Of a stretch of 64,000 nucleotides of DNA, positions 8,529 through 16,777 are shown one piece after another (position 1 is the stretch's first letter; each line of letters opens with the position of its first letter). The position numbers and the translations under genes were made by a program. The DNA is taken from assembly GCF_044751345.1 (NCBI RefSeq), contig NZ_JBIWXY010000001.1, positions 496,001 through 560,000 on the forward strand, read 5' to 3'. This stretch comes from Methylobacillus methanolivorans (GTDB lineage: Bacteria; Pseudomonadota; Gammaproteobacteria; Burkholderiales; Methylophilaceae). The notes below the pieces were generated by a model, which saw nothing but the letters and a program-made list of their open reading frames with translations, ran no database searches and was not told the origin of the DNA.

Positions 8529-9416
8529 TTACTCCTTACCCTCCGAGTTTGAGAGCGCATGCGAACCAGTAGAATGGGTGTACTTCGCAACAATGCCGTC
8601 ATACATGTCGGGCGTGACACTAGAGAAACGCTCAATCGGATTGTTGAAAGAAGCTTTTTTGAGAGCGGTGTACTTGTCAGCATCTAGCGTAGTCGAGGCT
8701 TGCTTGACTTGCTGTACCCATTCATCAAATTTTTCTTGCGACGTCACATTGGCATTGAATTTCATGCCGGAGAAGCCGTGGCCGCTATAGTTGGCAGATA
8801 AACCGCGATAAACGCCTTCTTCATTGGCGATCAAGTGCAGTGTGTTCTTCATGCCTGCCATGGCGTAGATTTGGCTACCAAGCTGCGGAATGAAGAAAGA
8901 GTTCATGACTGAGCCCGAGGTGACTTCAAACCTGACTGGCACATTGGCAGGGAAGGCCAGTTCATTGACAGTGGCAATACCTTGCTCTGGGTAGATGAAC
9001 AGCCATTTCCAATCCAGCGAAACAACTTGCACCGTCAGGTGTGGTTGCTCGGATTCTATTGGTTGGCGCGGATCCAGGGAGTGAGTGGTTTTCCAGGTGA
9101 TGGTGCCCAGTACCAGGATGATGATGACGGGAACAGTCCAGACAACAACTTCGATTTTATTGGAGTGCGCCCAATCTGGGGTGTAGGTGGCTTTGGTGTT
9201 GGAAGCGCGATAGCGCCAGGCAAATACGATCGTCATGATGATGACCGGAACCACGACAATCAACATCAGTAATATCGCGGTAATGATAAGAGATCGTTCT
9301 TCAACTCCTATCTGGCCCTTGGGATCTAGTAGCACAAAGTCACAGCCGCTTAGCAACAATGTGATACCTAGCGTAGACAATAGACTGAAAAGTCTGGGAT
9401 ATCGCTTTTTTATCAT
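8529..9416 (-). CDS. cyoA: Cytochrome o ubiquinol oxidase subunit II (lipoprotein)
   Basis: 295 residues. A lipoprotein signal ends in LLLSGC (Cys at about 25), followed by two transmembrane helices and a periplasmic cupredoxin domain. The Cu(A) ligands of cytochrome c oxidases (C-x3-C) are absent; the equivalent region reads SQIYAMAGMKNTLHLIANE and YSGHGFSGMKF. This identifies a quinol-oxidising rather than cytochrome c-oxidising complex. It is the first gene of cyoABCDE. The 415 bp upstream hold a strongly structured leader with repeated GGAGATTGCC elements. Confidence 0.97.
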   Translation of the reverse strand: MIKKRYPRLFSLLSTLGITLLLSGCDFVLLDPKGQIGVEERSLIITAILLMLIVVVPVIIMTIVFAWRYRASNTKATYTPDWAHSNKIEVVVWTVPVIIILVLGTITWKTTHSLDPRQPIESEQPHLTVQVVSLDWKWLFIYPEQGIATVNELAFPANVPVRFEVTSGSVMNSFFIPQLGSQIYAMAGMKNTLHLIANEEGVYRGLSANYSGHGFSGMKFNANVTSQEKFDEWVQQVKQASTTLDADKYTALKKASFNNPIERFSSVTPDMYDGIVAKYTHSTGSHALSNSEGKE

Positions 9417-9468
9417 TTCAGCATCTCAACATGTAAAAGACATAAAAACCACTGCCACACACCCCTGA

Positions 9469-9642
9469 ACGGCATTGCTGTGCCGTCTCAAGGATACCTA
9501 TCTCGGCTGGTAAGCCGCCGATATTTGAAATGTCGCTGGTAAGAGACATTTCAGGCGGGTCATCAATTGACCCCATCCATACCACTCAAAGACAGGGGCA
9601 ATCTTAAGAAGGGAGGAATGTTTCTCCTCATGATTGCCCCTG
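9469..9642 (-). promoter_or_regulatory. Structured 5' leader of cyoABCDE with five successive hairpins
   Basis: Five inverted repeats lie in series upstream of cyoA: 9469-9486 (ACGGCA/TGCCGT), 9504-9517 (CGGCT/AGCCG), 9526-9553 (TGAAATGTC/GACATTTCA), 9557-9573 (GGGTCA/TGACCC) and 9593-9642 (CAGGGGCAATC/GATTGCCCCTG). The last has a nested GAGGA/TCCTC hairpin. The second and third loops share the minus-strand string TTACCAGC. This density of perfect stems suggests a folded RNA leader, possibly a cis-regulatory RNA or protein-binding leader; I do not recognise a known riboswitch class. Confidence 0.5.
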
Positions 9643-9650
9643 ACTCCTAG

Positions 9651-9720
9651 GGCAATCTCCTTAACCCTATAGTTTATACGATTAAACGAATTAGGCCCAT
9701 ATCAAATAAGGGCAATCTCC
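9651..9720 (-). repeat. Direct repeat GGAGATTGCC, two copies exactly 60 bp apart, upstream of cyoA
   Basis: On the plus strand GGGCAATCTCC ends at 9660 and again at 9720. A third related copy, GGGGCAATCT, lies at 9595-9604, inside one arm of the 9593-9642 hairpin. Between the two exact copies is the AT-rich stretch most likely to hold the cyo promoter (TATAAACTATAG on the minus strand). Spacing of 60 bp (near six helical turns) would suit two regulator molecules on one DNA face. The regulator is unknown. Confidence 0.45.
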
Positions 9721-9831
9721 ATTCTGGAGGCAGGTTTTGGAGGGCTCTTGATGATAAATGGATGTTTCTGTCGTTTAGTGGAAACAGATTGCGATCGTTT
9801 TGCCCGGTGGGCCTGGTGATAGGCGCCGGGG

Positions 9832-10320
9832 TTATTCTGCTGTAATTGCTTGAAATTCGTGAACCGGTTGCCAGGTGCGGTATCTCAATTCAAACCCTTT
9901 GGGGATATAGACCACTACCGGTAGCTTGCTGTTGTAACGCACGATAAAGCCAGTGCCATTGGCGGCAACAAACTTGGTGGTTTCTGTGCTCTGCGGGCAG
10001 GCCATGCGGGTGGAAATTGGGCCGCTGATATTTTGCACTTCATAATATGGGTAGCCCCACCCTTGCACGGTATGCTCCACGAGTGATGCGCCAAAACTCT
10101 GGCGATTGCAGTCGACCTGCATGGTTTTCCCGACTTGCAATTCCAGTTTGACATCATTTTCTTCTGCTAATGGCGGCAGTTGCAGGACATGGCGCTGAGT
10201 CTCAGCTCCAGCTTTTGGGTAGGGGACTTTATCATCAAGCTTGGTGGCATTCGCGCAACCATTGGCGCTGGCAAGTAAGGCGAGGGAAGCGACTATAGTC
10301 GTAAGGCGACGTAATGGCAT
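9832..10320 (-). CDS. eco: Ecotin, periplasmic serine protease inhibitor
   Basis: 162 residues with a signal peptide (MPLRRLTTIVASLALLASANG). The mature protein aligns with E. coli ecotin throughout: KVPYPKAGAETQRHVLQLPP, then VDCN, WGYPYYEV, STRMACP and VRYNSKLPVVVYIPKGFELRYR. The two cysteines (71 and 108) that form the ecotin disulfide are kept. The reactive-site P1 residue, Met84 in mature E. coli ecotin, is Arg105 here, predicting strong affinity for trypsin-like proteases. Ecotins form dimers that bind two proteases in the periplasm. Gene neighbours give no extra clue. Confidence 0.93.
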   Translation of the reverse strand: MPLRRLTTIVASLALLASANGCANATKLDDKVPYPKAGAETQRHVLQLPPLAEENDVKLELQVGKTMQVDCNRQSFGASLVEHTVQGWGYPYYEVQNISGPISTRMACPQSTETTKFVAANGTGFIVRYNSKLPVVVYIPKGFELRYRTWQPVHEFQAITAE

Positions 10321-10406
10321 GGCTAAGGTCTCGGCGTGGATGATGCCACTACTTTACCTGTTGAGCCTAAGTTTGATAAGCCGCATGAATCTATAACCAT
10401 CGCGTT

Positions 10407-10502
10407 TTAGGGCTGCCTGGATAACTCAATGATTTCCACTACCCAGTAAGCCAGAATGAAAACAAGGATGGCGGCAATGGCGAGGATAAGGCTTTTATGC
10501 AT
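10407..10502 (-). CDS. 31-residue single-pass membrane peptide
   Basis: MHKSLILAIAAILVFILAYW followed by VVEIIELSRQP. One hydrophobic helix spans nearly the whole peptide, with a positive N-terminus and an amphipathic C-terminal tail. CGGAG sits 8 bases before the ATG. It lies 86 bp upstream of the ecotin start on the same strand and 162 bp downstream of the gene at 10665. The layout resembles small regulatory or accessory membrane peptides, but no family was recognised. Confidence 0.5.
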   Translation of the reverse strand: MHKSLILAIAAILVFILAYWVVEIIELSRQP

Positions 10503-10610
10503 GGTTGTACTCCGCAGGGTGCTCAACTAACGTTGCATGATGAGGATTTGGAGTGTATCTAGAATTCGGTAAATCTCCGAAACTAGTGTCGGATAAAGTG
10601 ACTGTTCAGA

Positions 10611-10639
10611 TACAAAAATGGCGCCATTTCAGGCGCCAT
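10611..10639 (-). terminator. Terminator downstream of the 10665-11021 gene
   Basis: ATGGCGCC (10618-10625) pairs with GGCGCCAT (10632-10639). On the minus strand the stem is followed by TTTTTGTATC, the form of an intrinsic terminator. Confidence 0.75.
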
Positions 10640-10664
10640 CGTGCATGATTCCTGTCAGATATGC

Positions 10665-11021
10665 TTATACGCGTTCAGGCTGGAATGGCTCCAGTACGCA
10701 ACGGATTTCCAGCACCTTGGCTTCATTCTCTACGCCTTCCTCCTTGGTAAAACTTACCTTGGTATTGCGTGGAGCGGTGTAGACAATGTTTCCTGCCTGT
10801 TTGATCTGTTCGGCAGTGTTTTGCAGGCGGGCAGAGCAGGATTCAATATCGTCATGCACCGATGTTTTAAGCAGGTAGTGGTTTTCTAGGTGGTCGAAAA
10901 TTGCAATCACTGTGCTCCATTGACCAGGCTGGGGATTAAGCTTGGATACGTCTTCAGCGGCATAGGCCTGTGCGGAAAAGGCACCGATCATGGTCAGCGC
11001 GGCAAGAGTACGTTTCATCAT
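10665..11021 (-). CDS. Small periplasmic protein of unknown function
   Basis: 118 residues: a clear signal peptide MMKRTLAALTMIGAFSAQAYA, then a 97-residue mature domain beginning AEDVSKLNPQPGQWSTVI. It has two cysteines (ESCSAR and EIRCVLEP) that could form a disulfide. The pattern 'P-G-x-W ... C' resembles DUF3617-type periplasmic proteins, but the match is weak. AAGGAAAG precedes the start by 5-8 bases; either of two adjacent Met codons could be used. It is monocistronic with its own terminator at 10618. Confidence 0.68.
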   Translation of the reverse strand: MMKRTLAALTMIGAFSAQAYAAEDVSKLNPQPGQWSTVIAIFDHLENHYLLKTSVHDDIESCSARLQNTAEQIKQAGNIVYTAPRNTKVSFTKEEGVENEAKVLEIRCVLEPFQPERV

Positions 11022-11321
11022 GTTAGCTTTCCTTGTAATAGGTTATTCATTTATTGGTTGTTGCACGACTAACTAGACCATCTGTTGCGCAAAAAGTGCC
11101 CATGTTGTTCAAACTGCATTCGCTCACATATTCTGTGGATAAGATTGTGGGTGGTATCAGGATTAGCGTCTTAAGTGCTTGTCATGACAATACAAGCTCA
11201 AGCTGATCATATTTTCAGCAAGGCTGCATGCGGCTTTCAGGGCAATTGGGAACTTTATGTCGTATAAAAGGTAAAAGAGGGTGCTGGATACAATGTTGGC
11301 AATTTGATGACATAATGCGCT
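11022..11321. other. 300-bp intergenic region before relA
   Basis: Divergent promoter region between the periplasmic-protein gene (minus) and relA (plus). No coding potential or repeat was seen. TATAAA at about 11264 and TACAAT at about 11290 are possible -10 elements, neither with a good -35. relA itself starts without an obvious Shine-Dalgarno. Confidence 0.4.
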
Positions 11322-13541
11322 ATGGTTTTTGTCCCTGATCTCCTCTCTCAAGCCAGCGAGCAAGGGGTACTCGATATCGAGTCCTGGCTTGCCTCGCTAG
11401 ATAAGCAATTTAGCCCTGAAGATACCGCGCTCATCCGCAAGAGTACGGAATTTGTTGCGCCATGCTATGCCGATAGCCATGAAGTGACTGCCGTGCCAGT
11501 GTTGCACCATGTGCTGGGAGTGGCTTCTATCCTCGCGGGCATGGGCATGGATGCCGAGACCATTGCTGCAACCATCCTGCATGCCTGCCCGGAATATCTG
11601 CTTGACTGGAAGGAAAAGTTGCAGGAAGCCTTTAACCCACAAGTCGTGGCATTGGTGGAAGGCATTGCTCGCATGGAGGAAATCCAGGGATTCAGCCGCC
11701 CCGATATCAGTCACGCCAAGGATAGGAAGAAAGATAGCGAGGCCCAGCAGGCGCAAGTAGAAAGCTTGCGCAAGATGCTGCTGGCTATGGTGGAGGATAT
11801 CCGCGTAGTGCTTATCAAGCTGGCAGACCGGGTGGAAACTTTGCGTAGCCTGGCTGGCGCATCCGAGGCGGATCAGCAGCGTATTGCCTATGAGGCGAAG
11901 ACGATTTTTGCCCCGTTGGCTAATCGCTTGGGTATTTGGCATATCAAGTGGGAGTTGGAGGATCTTTCCCTACGTTTTCTTGAGCCGCAGCTATATAAAG
12001 AAGTTGCCAAGCTACTGGCGGAGAAGCGCGTCGGGCGTGAGCAATATATCAAGGAGGTACTGGATATATTGCAGGATCAACTGCAGGCTGCCGGGATCAA
12101 GGCCGAGATGATGGGCCGTCCCAAGCATATATATAGTATCGTCAACAAGATGCGCCGCAAGCAGCTTTCATTCAACGAGCTGTATGACGTGCGGGCGGTA
12201 CGTATCCTGGTGGATGACATCAAGGATTGCTATGCCGCACTTGGGTTGATCCATAATCTTTGGCAGCCTATCCCCAAGGAGTTCGACGATTATATTGCGC
12301 GCCCCAAGAGCAATAACTACCGCTCCTTGCATACCGTGGTGATTGGGCCGCGTAACTTGCCGCTGGAAATACAGATCCGCACCCATGAGATGCACCATCA
12401 CTCAGAGCTGGGTGTGGCAGCCCATTGGCGCTACAAGGAAGGCAGCAAGGCTGATAGCAAGTTTGATGACAAGATCGTCTGGTTGCGGCAAATCCTGGAG
12501 TGGAAGCAGGATGTCTCGGATGATGGCGGGGCGATTGGCCAATTCAAGAATGAATTGTTTCAGGACAAGGTGTATGTATTGACGCCGCAGGGCAAGGTGG
12601 TTGATCTGCCGAGAGGGGCCACGCCTGTGGATTTTGCCTATATCCTGCATACCGATCTCGGGCATCGCACCCGTGGCGCCAAAGTGGATGGCAGCATCGT
12701 GCCACTCAATTACAAGCTGCAAAATGGCCAGCGGGTCGAGATTCTTGCAGCGAAGCAGGGTGCGCCCAGTCGCGACTGGCTTAACCCTAATCTCGGCTAC
12801 CTGCAAAGCGCGCGTGCCCGAGCCAAAGTGCGGCACTGGTTCCGTTACCAGAATTTCGAGGAAGATGTTGCCCAAGGGCGTGCCCGTCTCGATAAAGAGT
12901 TGCATCGCCTGGGTGCGGTTGACATCAATCTGGAAAAAATTTCCCAAAAGTTGCATTACCCCAAGCTGGAAGAGCTGCTGGCGGCGATTGGGCGCGGGGA
13001 AGTCGGGGAGCACCAGATCACCCAGGCCGTACAAAGCGAACTGCCGGCCAAGCCTGAGCAGGACGTGCCGTTCTTGCTCAAGTCGGGAAGCGATACTGAC
13101 TCTTCAGGTGTTTTGGTTGAAGGTGTCGGCAACTTGATGACATATATGGCAAAGTGCTGCAAGCCTGCGCCGCCAGATGCGATTGTCGGTTATGTGACCA
13201 GGGGGAGGGGAGTGACAATTCATCGCCAGGCTTGCCCCTTCATCAAACGCTTGCCAGAAGAAAAAAATGACCGTTTGCTAGCCACCCAGTGGGGCAATCG
13301 TCAGGAAAAATTGGCCGCCGTTGATATTGATATTGAGGCTTATGACCGCCAAGGCCTACTGCGGGACATTAGCGATCTGTTCGCGCGCGAGCGGGTGAAT
13401 GTGACTCAGGTGAAGACGCAAAGTCGCAATAATCAGGCGAGAATGAGCTTCTCCATTGAGATTGCAGACCTGGATCAATTGACCAAGCTATTGACCTTGT
13501 TGCGCCAGGTACCCAGTGTCAACGTGGCAAAACGCCATTAA
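11322..13541 (+). CDS. relA: (p)ppGpp synthetase, RelA type
   Basis: 739 residues with the long RSH architecture. The N-terminal hydrolase domain is degenerate: the HD pair is replaced by His-Ala (ILHACPEYL, 86-94). The synthetase domain has GRPKHIYSIVNKM at 265-277 and R-x-LHT. The EFDD motif (320-323) is the RelA-type EXDD signature rather than the SpoT RXKD. A TGS domain (about 417-476), the Cys-rich CCKPAPPDAIVGY region and a C-terminal ACT domain follow. It makes (p)ppGpp on stalled ribosomes in amino-acid starvation. A separate SpoT/Rsh for degradation must be encoded elsewhere. Confidence 0.95.
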   Translation: MVFVPDLLSQASEQGVLDIESWLASLDKQFSPEDTALIRKSTEFVAPCYADSHEVTAVPVLHHVLGVASILAGMGMDAETIAATILHACPEYLLDWKEKLQEAFNPQVVALVEGIARMEEIQGFSRPDISHAKDRKKDSEAQQAQVESLRKMLLAMVEDIRVVLIKLADRVETLRSLAGASEADQQRIAYEAKTIFAPLANRLGIWHIKWELEDLSLRFLEPQLYKEVAKLLAEKRVGREQYIKEVLDILQDQLQAAGIKAEMMGRPKHIYSIVNKMRRKQLSFNELYDVRAVRILVDDIKDCYAALGLIHNLWQPIPKEFDDYIARPKSNNYRSLHTVVIGPRNLPLEIQIRTHEMHHHSELGVAAHWRYKEGSKADSKFDDKIVWLRQILEWKQDVSDDGGAIGQFKNELFQDKVYVLTPQGKVVDLPRGATPVDFAYILHTDLGHRTRGAKVDGSIVPLNYKLQNGQRVEILAAKQGAPSRDWLNPNLGYLQSARARAKVRHWFRYQNFEEDVAQGRARLDKELHRLGAVDINLEKISQKLHYPKLEELLAAIGRGEVGEHQITQAVQSELPAKPEQDVPFLLKSGSDTDSSGVLVEGVGNLMTYMAKCCKPAPPDAIVGYVTRGRGVTIHRQACPFIKRLPEEKNDRLLATQWGNRQEKLAAVDIDIEAYDRQGLLRDISDLFARERVNVTQVKTQSRNNQARMSFSIEIADLDQLTKLLTLLRQVPSVNVAKRH

Positions 13542-13589
13542 GCTTTTCTTGATTAATTTTTTCTTGCACCTGCTTTTGAGTCAGCCTTT

Positions 13590-14216
13590 TTAGTCAGCAG
13601 TGGTGTAGTCACGCGGCACCTGCCAGAGATACCAGGCAGCAGTGCTGCGGTATGGACGCCATGCCAAACCGATCTCTTTCAGGCTACGTGCAGTAGGGGC
13701 GGTGCTCAGGCCTTTCATGCGGCGATATCCTTCCCTGACGCCAAGATCGTTAACCGGCAGAATGTCCGGACGGCCCAGGGTATGCATCTGCATCATTTCT
13801 ACTGTCCAACGGCCGATGCCGGGCAATGTCGTAAGTTGGGCGATCAGTGCTTCATCATCCATCGCGAGAGCCGTTACATAATCTGGAATGTTCCCCGCAA
13901 GGGAGGCCTCAGCCAGATTGATCATGTAGCTGATCTTGCGACCAGAAAACCCGCACGCCCGTAAATCTGCAATATCACTCGCGAGCAGCGCGGCAGGCTC
14001 GGGGAATTGACCGCCGTACAAGGCGAGTAGCCTGCCGAGTATGGCAGCGGCAGCTTTACCATGTAATTGCTGATAAGCCACCGCCCTGATCAGGGCTTCA
14101 TAAGGTTCCTGTTGCGCCGGCGTGCTGTCAGATTTTGGCCCTATCAGCTTGATCAGTCTGGCCCAATCGGTATCTATAGCTGCGAGGAACTGGCTGGCTT
14201 GAATTGAAGATGACAT
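13590..14216 (-). CDS. alkA: DNA-3-methyladenine glycosylase II (AlkA-like)
   Basis: 208 residues from the ATG at 14216. The longer frame upstream (to 14282) overlaps the likely promoter and adds no conserved sequence. A helix-hairpin-helix/GPD fold is visible: LTTLPGIGRWTVEMMQMHTL, then GRPDILPVNDLGVREG containing the catalytic Asp. It removes N3-methyladenine and related alkylated bases as the first step of base excision. It lacks the N-terminal TBP-like domain of E. coli AlkA (282 residues), like the compact yeast Mag1-type enzymes. It is divergent from the ada-like/alkB pair. Confidence 0.9.
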   Translation of the reverse strand: MSSSIQASQFLAAIDTDWARLIKLIGPKSDSTPAQQEPYEALIRAVAYQQLHGKAAAAILGRLLALYGGQFPEPAALLASDIADLRACGFSGRKISYMINLAEASLAGNIPDYVTALAMDDEALIAQLTTLPGIGRWTVEMMQMHTLGRPDILPVNDLGVREGYRRMKGLSTAPTARSLKEIGLAWRPYRSTAAWYLWQVPRDYTTAD

Positions 14217-14372
14217 TGCGAATATCCATGAAAAAGTGTTGATAAAGCCGCAGGATAGCGCGCTTTTTAGCGTCTTTGACAAGATAAATGCAATAGCAAG
14301 AAACGCGAAGCTTAGCCCGTATTAGTTTTGCTAGACTGCTGGCATAAAGAGAAAGCGTGAGCGAAATATCAC

Positions 14373-15227
14373 ATGCAAGATGACACGACAGCAATGAACT
14401 CAGATACCAAGCCAATGCTTCATGCGGACATGATTGCTGAGGCATGCAGGTTATTGGATGAGAATCCAGCGATGCTGTTGAGCCAGCTGGCGGGATATGT
14501 GGGTCTCAGCCAATTTCATTTTCATCGGGTATTCAAGGCCACAATGGGCCTGACGCCCAAGCAATATGCCAACGCCGTGCGCATGCGTAAGGCCAGGGAA
14601 AGTTTGCAACAAGGAGTGAGCGTGACGGAAGCCATCTATGAATCAGGGTTCAATACCGCTAGCCGCTTCTATGCCCAGGCAGAAGGTGCCATGGGGATGA
14701 CGCCATCCAGCTACAAGCAAGGCGGGGCGGGGCAGGCGTTGCATTATGGCTTTGCCAGTTGTAGCTTGGGGAAGTTGATTGTGGCGGTGACCGCCAAGGG
14801 CATTGCCGCTATTTTACTAGGTGATAGCACCGAGGCATTGTTGACTGATTTGCGAGCCATGTTTCCGCGCGCTGAATTGCTACCTGGGGAGAATGGGTTC
14901 TATACATTGTTGGCCGAGGTGGTCACGCTGATAGACGAGCCCAGCCATGTGATGGCACTGCCTCTCGATATTCAGGGCACGGTGTTTCAGCAGCGGGTTT
15001 GGACACTATTGCGTAGCATTCCCCCAGGCCAAACCCTCAGTTACAGCGAGCTTGCACAACAGCTGGGAGCACCGCGTGCCGTACGCGCAGTGGCCAGCGC
15101 CTGTGCCGCCAACAAGCTGGCTGTCGCAATCCCTTGCCATCGTGTAGTACGCACTGATGGCAAGTTGGCGGGATATCGTTGGGGTCTGCACCGTAAGCAG
15201 GCCTTGCTGGACAAAGAGTCTCAATAA
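14373..15227 (+). CDS. ada: Ada-like AraC regulator fused to O6-alkylguanine-DNA methyltransferase, without the zinc domain
   Basis: 284 residues. The N-terminal AraC-type helix-turn-helix pair is at about 20-115 (LSQLAGYVGLSQFHFHRVFK and ESGFNTASRFY). The methyltransferase domain is at 120-280, with active-site PCHRV (Cys255) and the SYSELAQQLGAPRAVRAV arginine finger. The N-terminal Ada zinc domain with the phosphotriester-accepting Cys of E. coli Ada (354 residues) is missing. The protein can repair O6-alkylguanine, but its activation as a regulator must work differently. It is followed by alkB after 21 bp and divergent from alkA. Confidence 0.9.
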   Translation: MQDDTTAMNSDTKPMLHADMIAEACRLLDENPAMLLSQLAGYVGLSQFHFHRVFKATMGLTPKQYANAVRMRKARESLQQGVSVTEAIYESGFNTASRFYAQAEGAMGMTPSSYKQGGAGQALHYGFASCSLGKLIVAVTAKGIAAILLGDSTEALLTDLRAMFPRAELLPGENGFYTLLAEVVTLIDEPSHVMALPLDIQGTVFQQRVWTLLRSIPPGQTLSYSELAQQLGAPRAVRAVASACAANKLAVAIPCHRVVRTDGKLAGYRWGLHRKQALLDKESQ

Positions 15228-15248
15228 GCCGATATCAGGGCGAGCAAT

Positions 15249-15893
15249 ATGCATGACGATCTGTTTAGCCATCTGACTTCCACACCCGAGCCATTCGTGC
15301 CGGGCGCTTACCTGCTGCGTGACTTTGTTGGCCAGCAAGACCAGCCATTGCTGCATGACCTGCAACGGATACTGGCGCAAGCCCCGTGGCGCCATATGCA
15401 GACACCAGGCGGCTTGACGATGTCGGTTGCCATGAGCAATTGTGGAAAGTTGGGTTGGGTGTCTGACCGCCGAGGTTATCGATATGCAAGCTTAGACCCG
15501 TTATCCGGCCTGCCGTGGCCGAAGATGCCGCCATCTTTTGAGGCGTTGGCTCAATCTGCAGCTGCTGTTGCGGGTTGTGAGCAGTTTCAGCCTGATGCGT
15601 GCCTGATCAATCGCTATGAATCTGGCACCAAGCTCAGTTTGCATCAAGACAAGGATGAGCGGGATTTCTCGCAACCTATCGTCTCCGTGTCGCTGGGGGT
15701 GGCCGCCATATTCCTGTTCGGCGGATTAAAGCGCAGTGATCCGGTATTACGCACTGAGTTAACGCATGGCGATGTCGTGGTATGGGGTGGCCCCAGCAGG
15801 CTTCGTTATCACGGCATTGCGCCGCTTAAACCCGAGGAGCATCCATTGATGGGGCGGGTGCGTATCAACCTGACTTTTCGTGCGGCAGGCTAA
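15249..15893 (+). CDS. alkB: DNA oxidative demethylase AlkB
   Basis: 214 residues, the AlkB family length. The Fe(II)/2-oxoglutarate jelly-roll ligands are present: H132-x-D134 in LSLHQDKDERDF, H188 in YHGI, and the 2-oxoglutarate-binding arginines in RVRINLTFRAAG. The nucleotide-recognition loop NRYESGTKLSLHQD is intact. It reverses 1-methyladenine and 3-methylcytosine damage by oxidation. Co-transcribed with the ada-like gene, it completes an alkylation-damage cluster that would suit an organism producing formaldehyde and methylating intermediates; that last link is inference. Confidence 0.96.
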   Translation: MHDDLFSHLTSTPEPFVPGAYLLRDFVGQQDQPLLHDLQRILAQAPWRHMQTPGGLTMSVAMSNCGKLGWVSDRRGYRYASLDPLSGLPWPKMPPSFEALAQSAAAVAGCEQFQPDACLINRYESGTKLSLHQDKDERDFSQPIVSVSLGVAAIFLFGGLKRSDPVLRTELTHGDVVVWGGPSRLRYHGIAPLKPEEHPLMGRVRINLTFRAAG

Positions 15894-16074
15894 CGGCCTG
15901 TTGCTCACTGAATACCCGAAGTCATGTGGTGCTAGCGAACTGATTTATTCAGGCGATGATAGGCGTTAAGCCTCTATCGTTGAGGCTGAGTTTGTTGTTA
16001 AATGCAGCCATTGTGCTCCAGCATGCTGCACTGACAGCCTCATTACAAGCCGCCGCCATTACAAGGAAGATGTT

Positions 16075-16773
16075 ATGAAAACCGCGATTGCCTTGCGCCA
16101 CATTGCATTTGAGGATCTCGATGGTATTGCACCATTACTTACTCGTGCTGGCTATGATGTGCATTACATTGATACGCCTAATGCTAGTGGTAACGAGTTG
16201 AAGCAAGCGCGAGATGCCGATTTGCTCGTCGTGTTGGGCGGGCCGATCGGTGTATACCAGACGACGGATTATCCTTTTCTACAGCCCGTGATCGACCTGA
16301 CGGAGGAGCGCTTGCAGCATGGCAAGCCTACCTTGGGGATATGCCTAGGGGCGCAGATCATGGCGCGGGCATTGGGGGCAAAGGTGTATGCTGGAGAGGC
16401 AGGTAAGGAGATCGGCTGGAGTCCGTTGACGTTGACACCGGAAGGTCATGAGTCGCCACTGGCACCGTTGGGGCAAGGGGATGCGGTGCTGCATTGGCAT
16501 GGCGATACTTTTAATTTGCCGCAAGGTGCGGTCAGGCTGGCTTCTTCTGCGCTATATCCCAACCAGGCTTTTGCTTATGGCAAGCATGGGCTGGCTTTGC
16601 AATTCCATATCGAGGTGACGGCTGAAGGCCTGGAGCGCTGGTATGTTGGGCATGTAGGCGAGTTGAGCGGATTCTCTGTGCCCGAATTACGACAGCAGGG
16701 GCAGATGCTGGCGCCACGCTTGGCACCTAAGCTAGATCAGGTGATATCGCAATGGTTGAGCCAATGTGCTTAA
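16075..16773 (+). CDS. Class I glutamine amidotransferase-like protein
   Basis: 232 residues of the GMP-synthase-like stand-alone GATase family. The nucleophile elbow LGICLGAQIMARALGAKV carries Cys90. The oxyanion region VVLGGPIGVYQ and the catalytic His-x-Glu in LQFHIEVT are all present. Stand-alone members release ammonia from glutamine or cleave gamma-glutamyl bonds (for example GuaA-like and PuuD-like hydrolases). The acceptor cannot be read here. The following acetyltransferase gene overlaps or abuts it, suggesting a common transcript. Confidence 0.85.
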   Translation: MKTAIALRHIAFEDLDGIAPLLTRAGYDVHYIDTPNASGNELKQARDADLLVVLGGPIGVYQTTDYPFLQPVIDLTEERLQHGKPTLGICLGAQIMARALGAKVYAGEAGKEIGWSPLTLTPEGHESPLAPLGQGDAVLHWHGDTFNLPQGAVRLASSALYPNQAFAYGKHGLALQFHIEVTAEGLERWYVGHVGELSGFSVPELRQQGQMLAPRLAPKLDQVISQWLSQCA

Positions 16774-16777
16774 GCAG

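Noticed and set aside
9802..9830. Terminator hairpin CCCGG...CCGGG after ecotin
   Set aside because: A stem exists but no T run follows on the minus strand, and the pairing has mismatches; not convincing enough to list.
11322..13541. Annotation as bifunctional SpoT
   Set aside because: The HD hydrolase pair is His-Ala and the synthetase has EFDD, the RelA-type motif.
13542..13589. Terminator between relA and alkA
   Set aside because: Only T-rich sequence, no stable stem.
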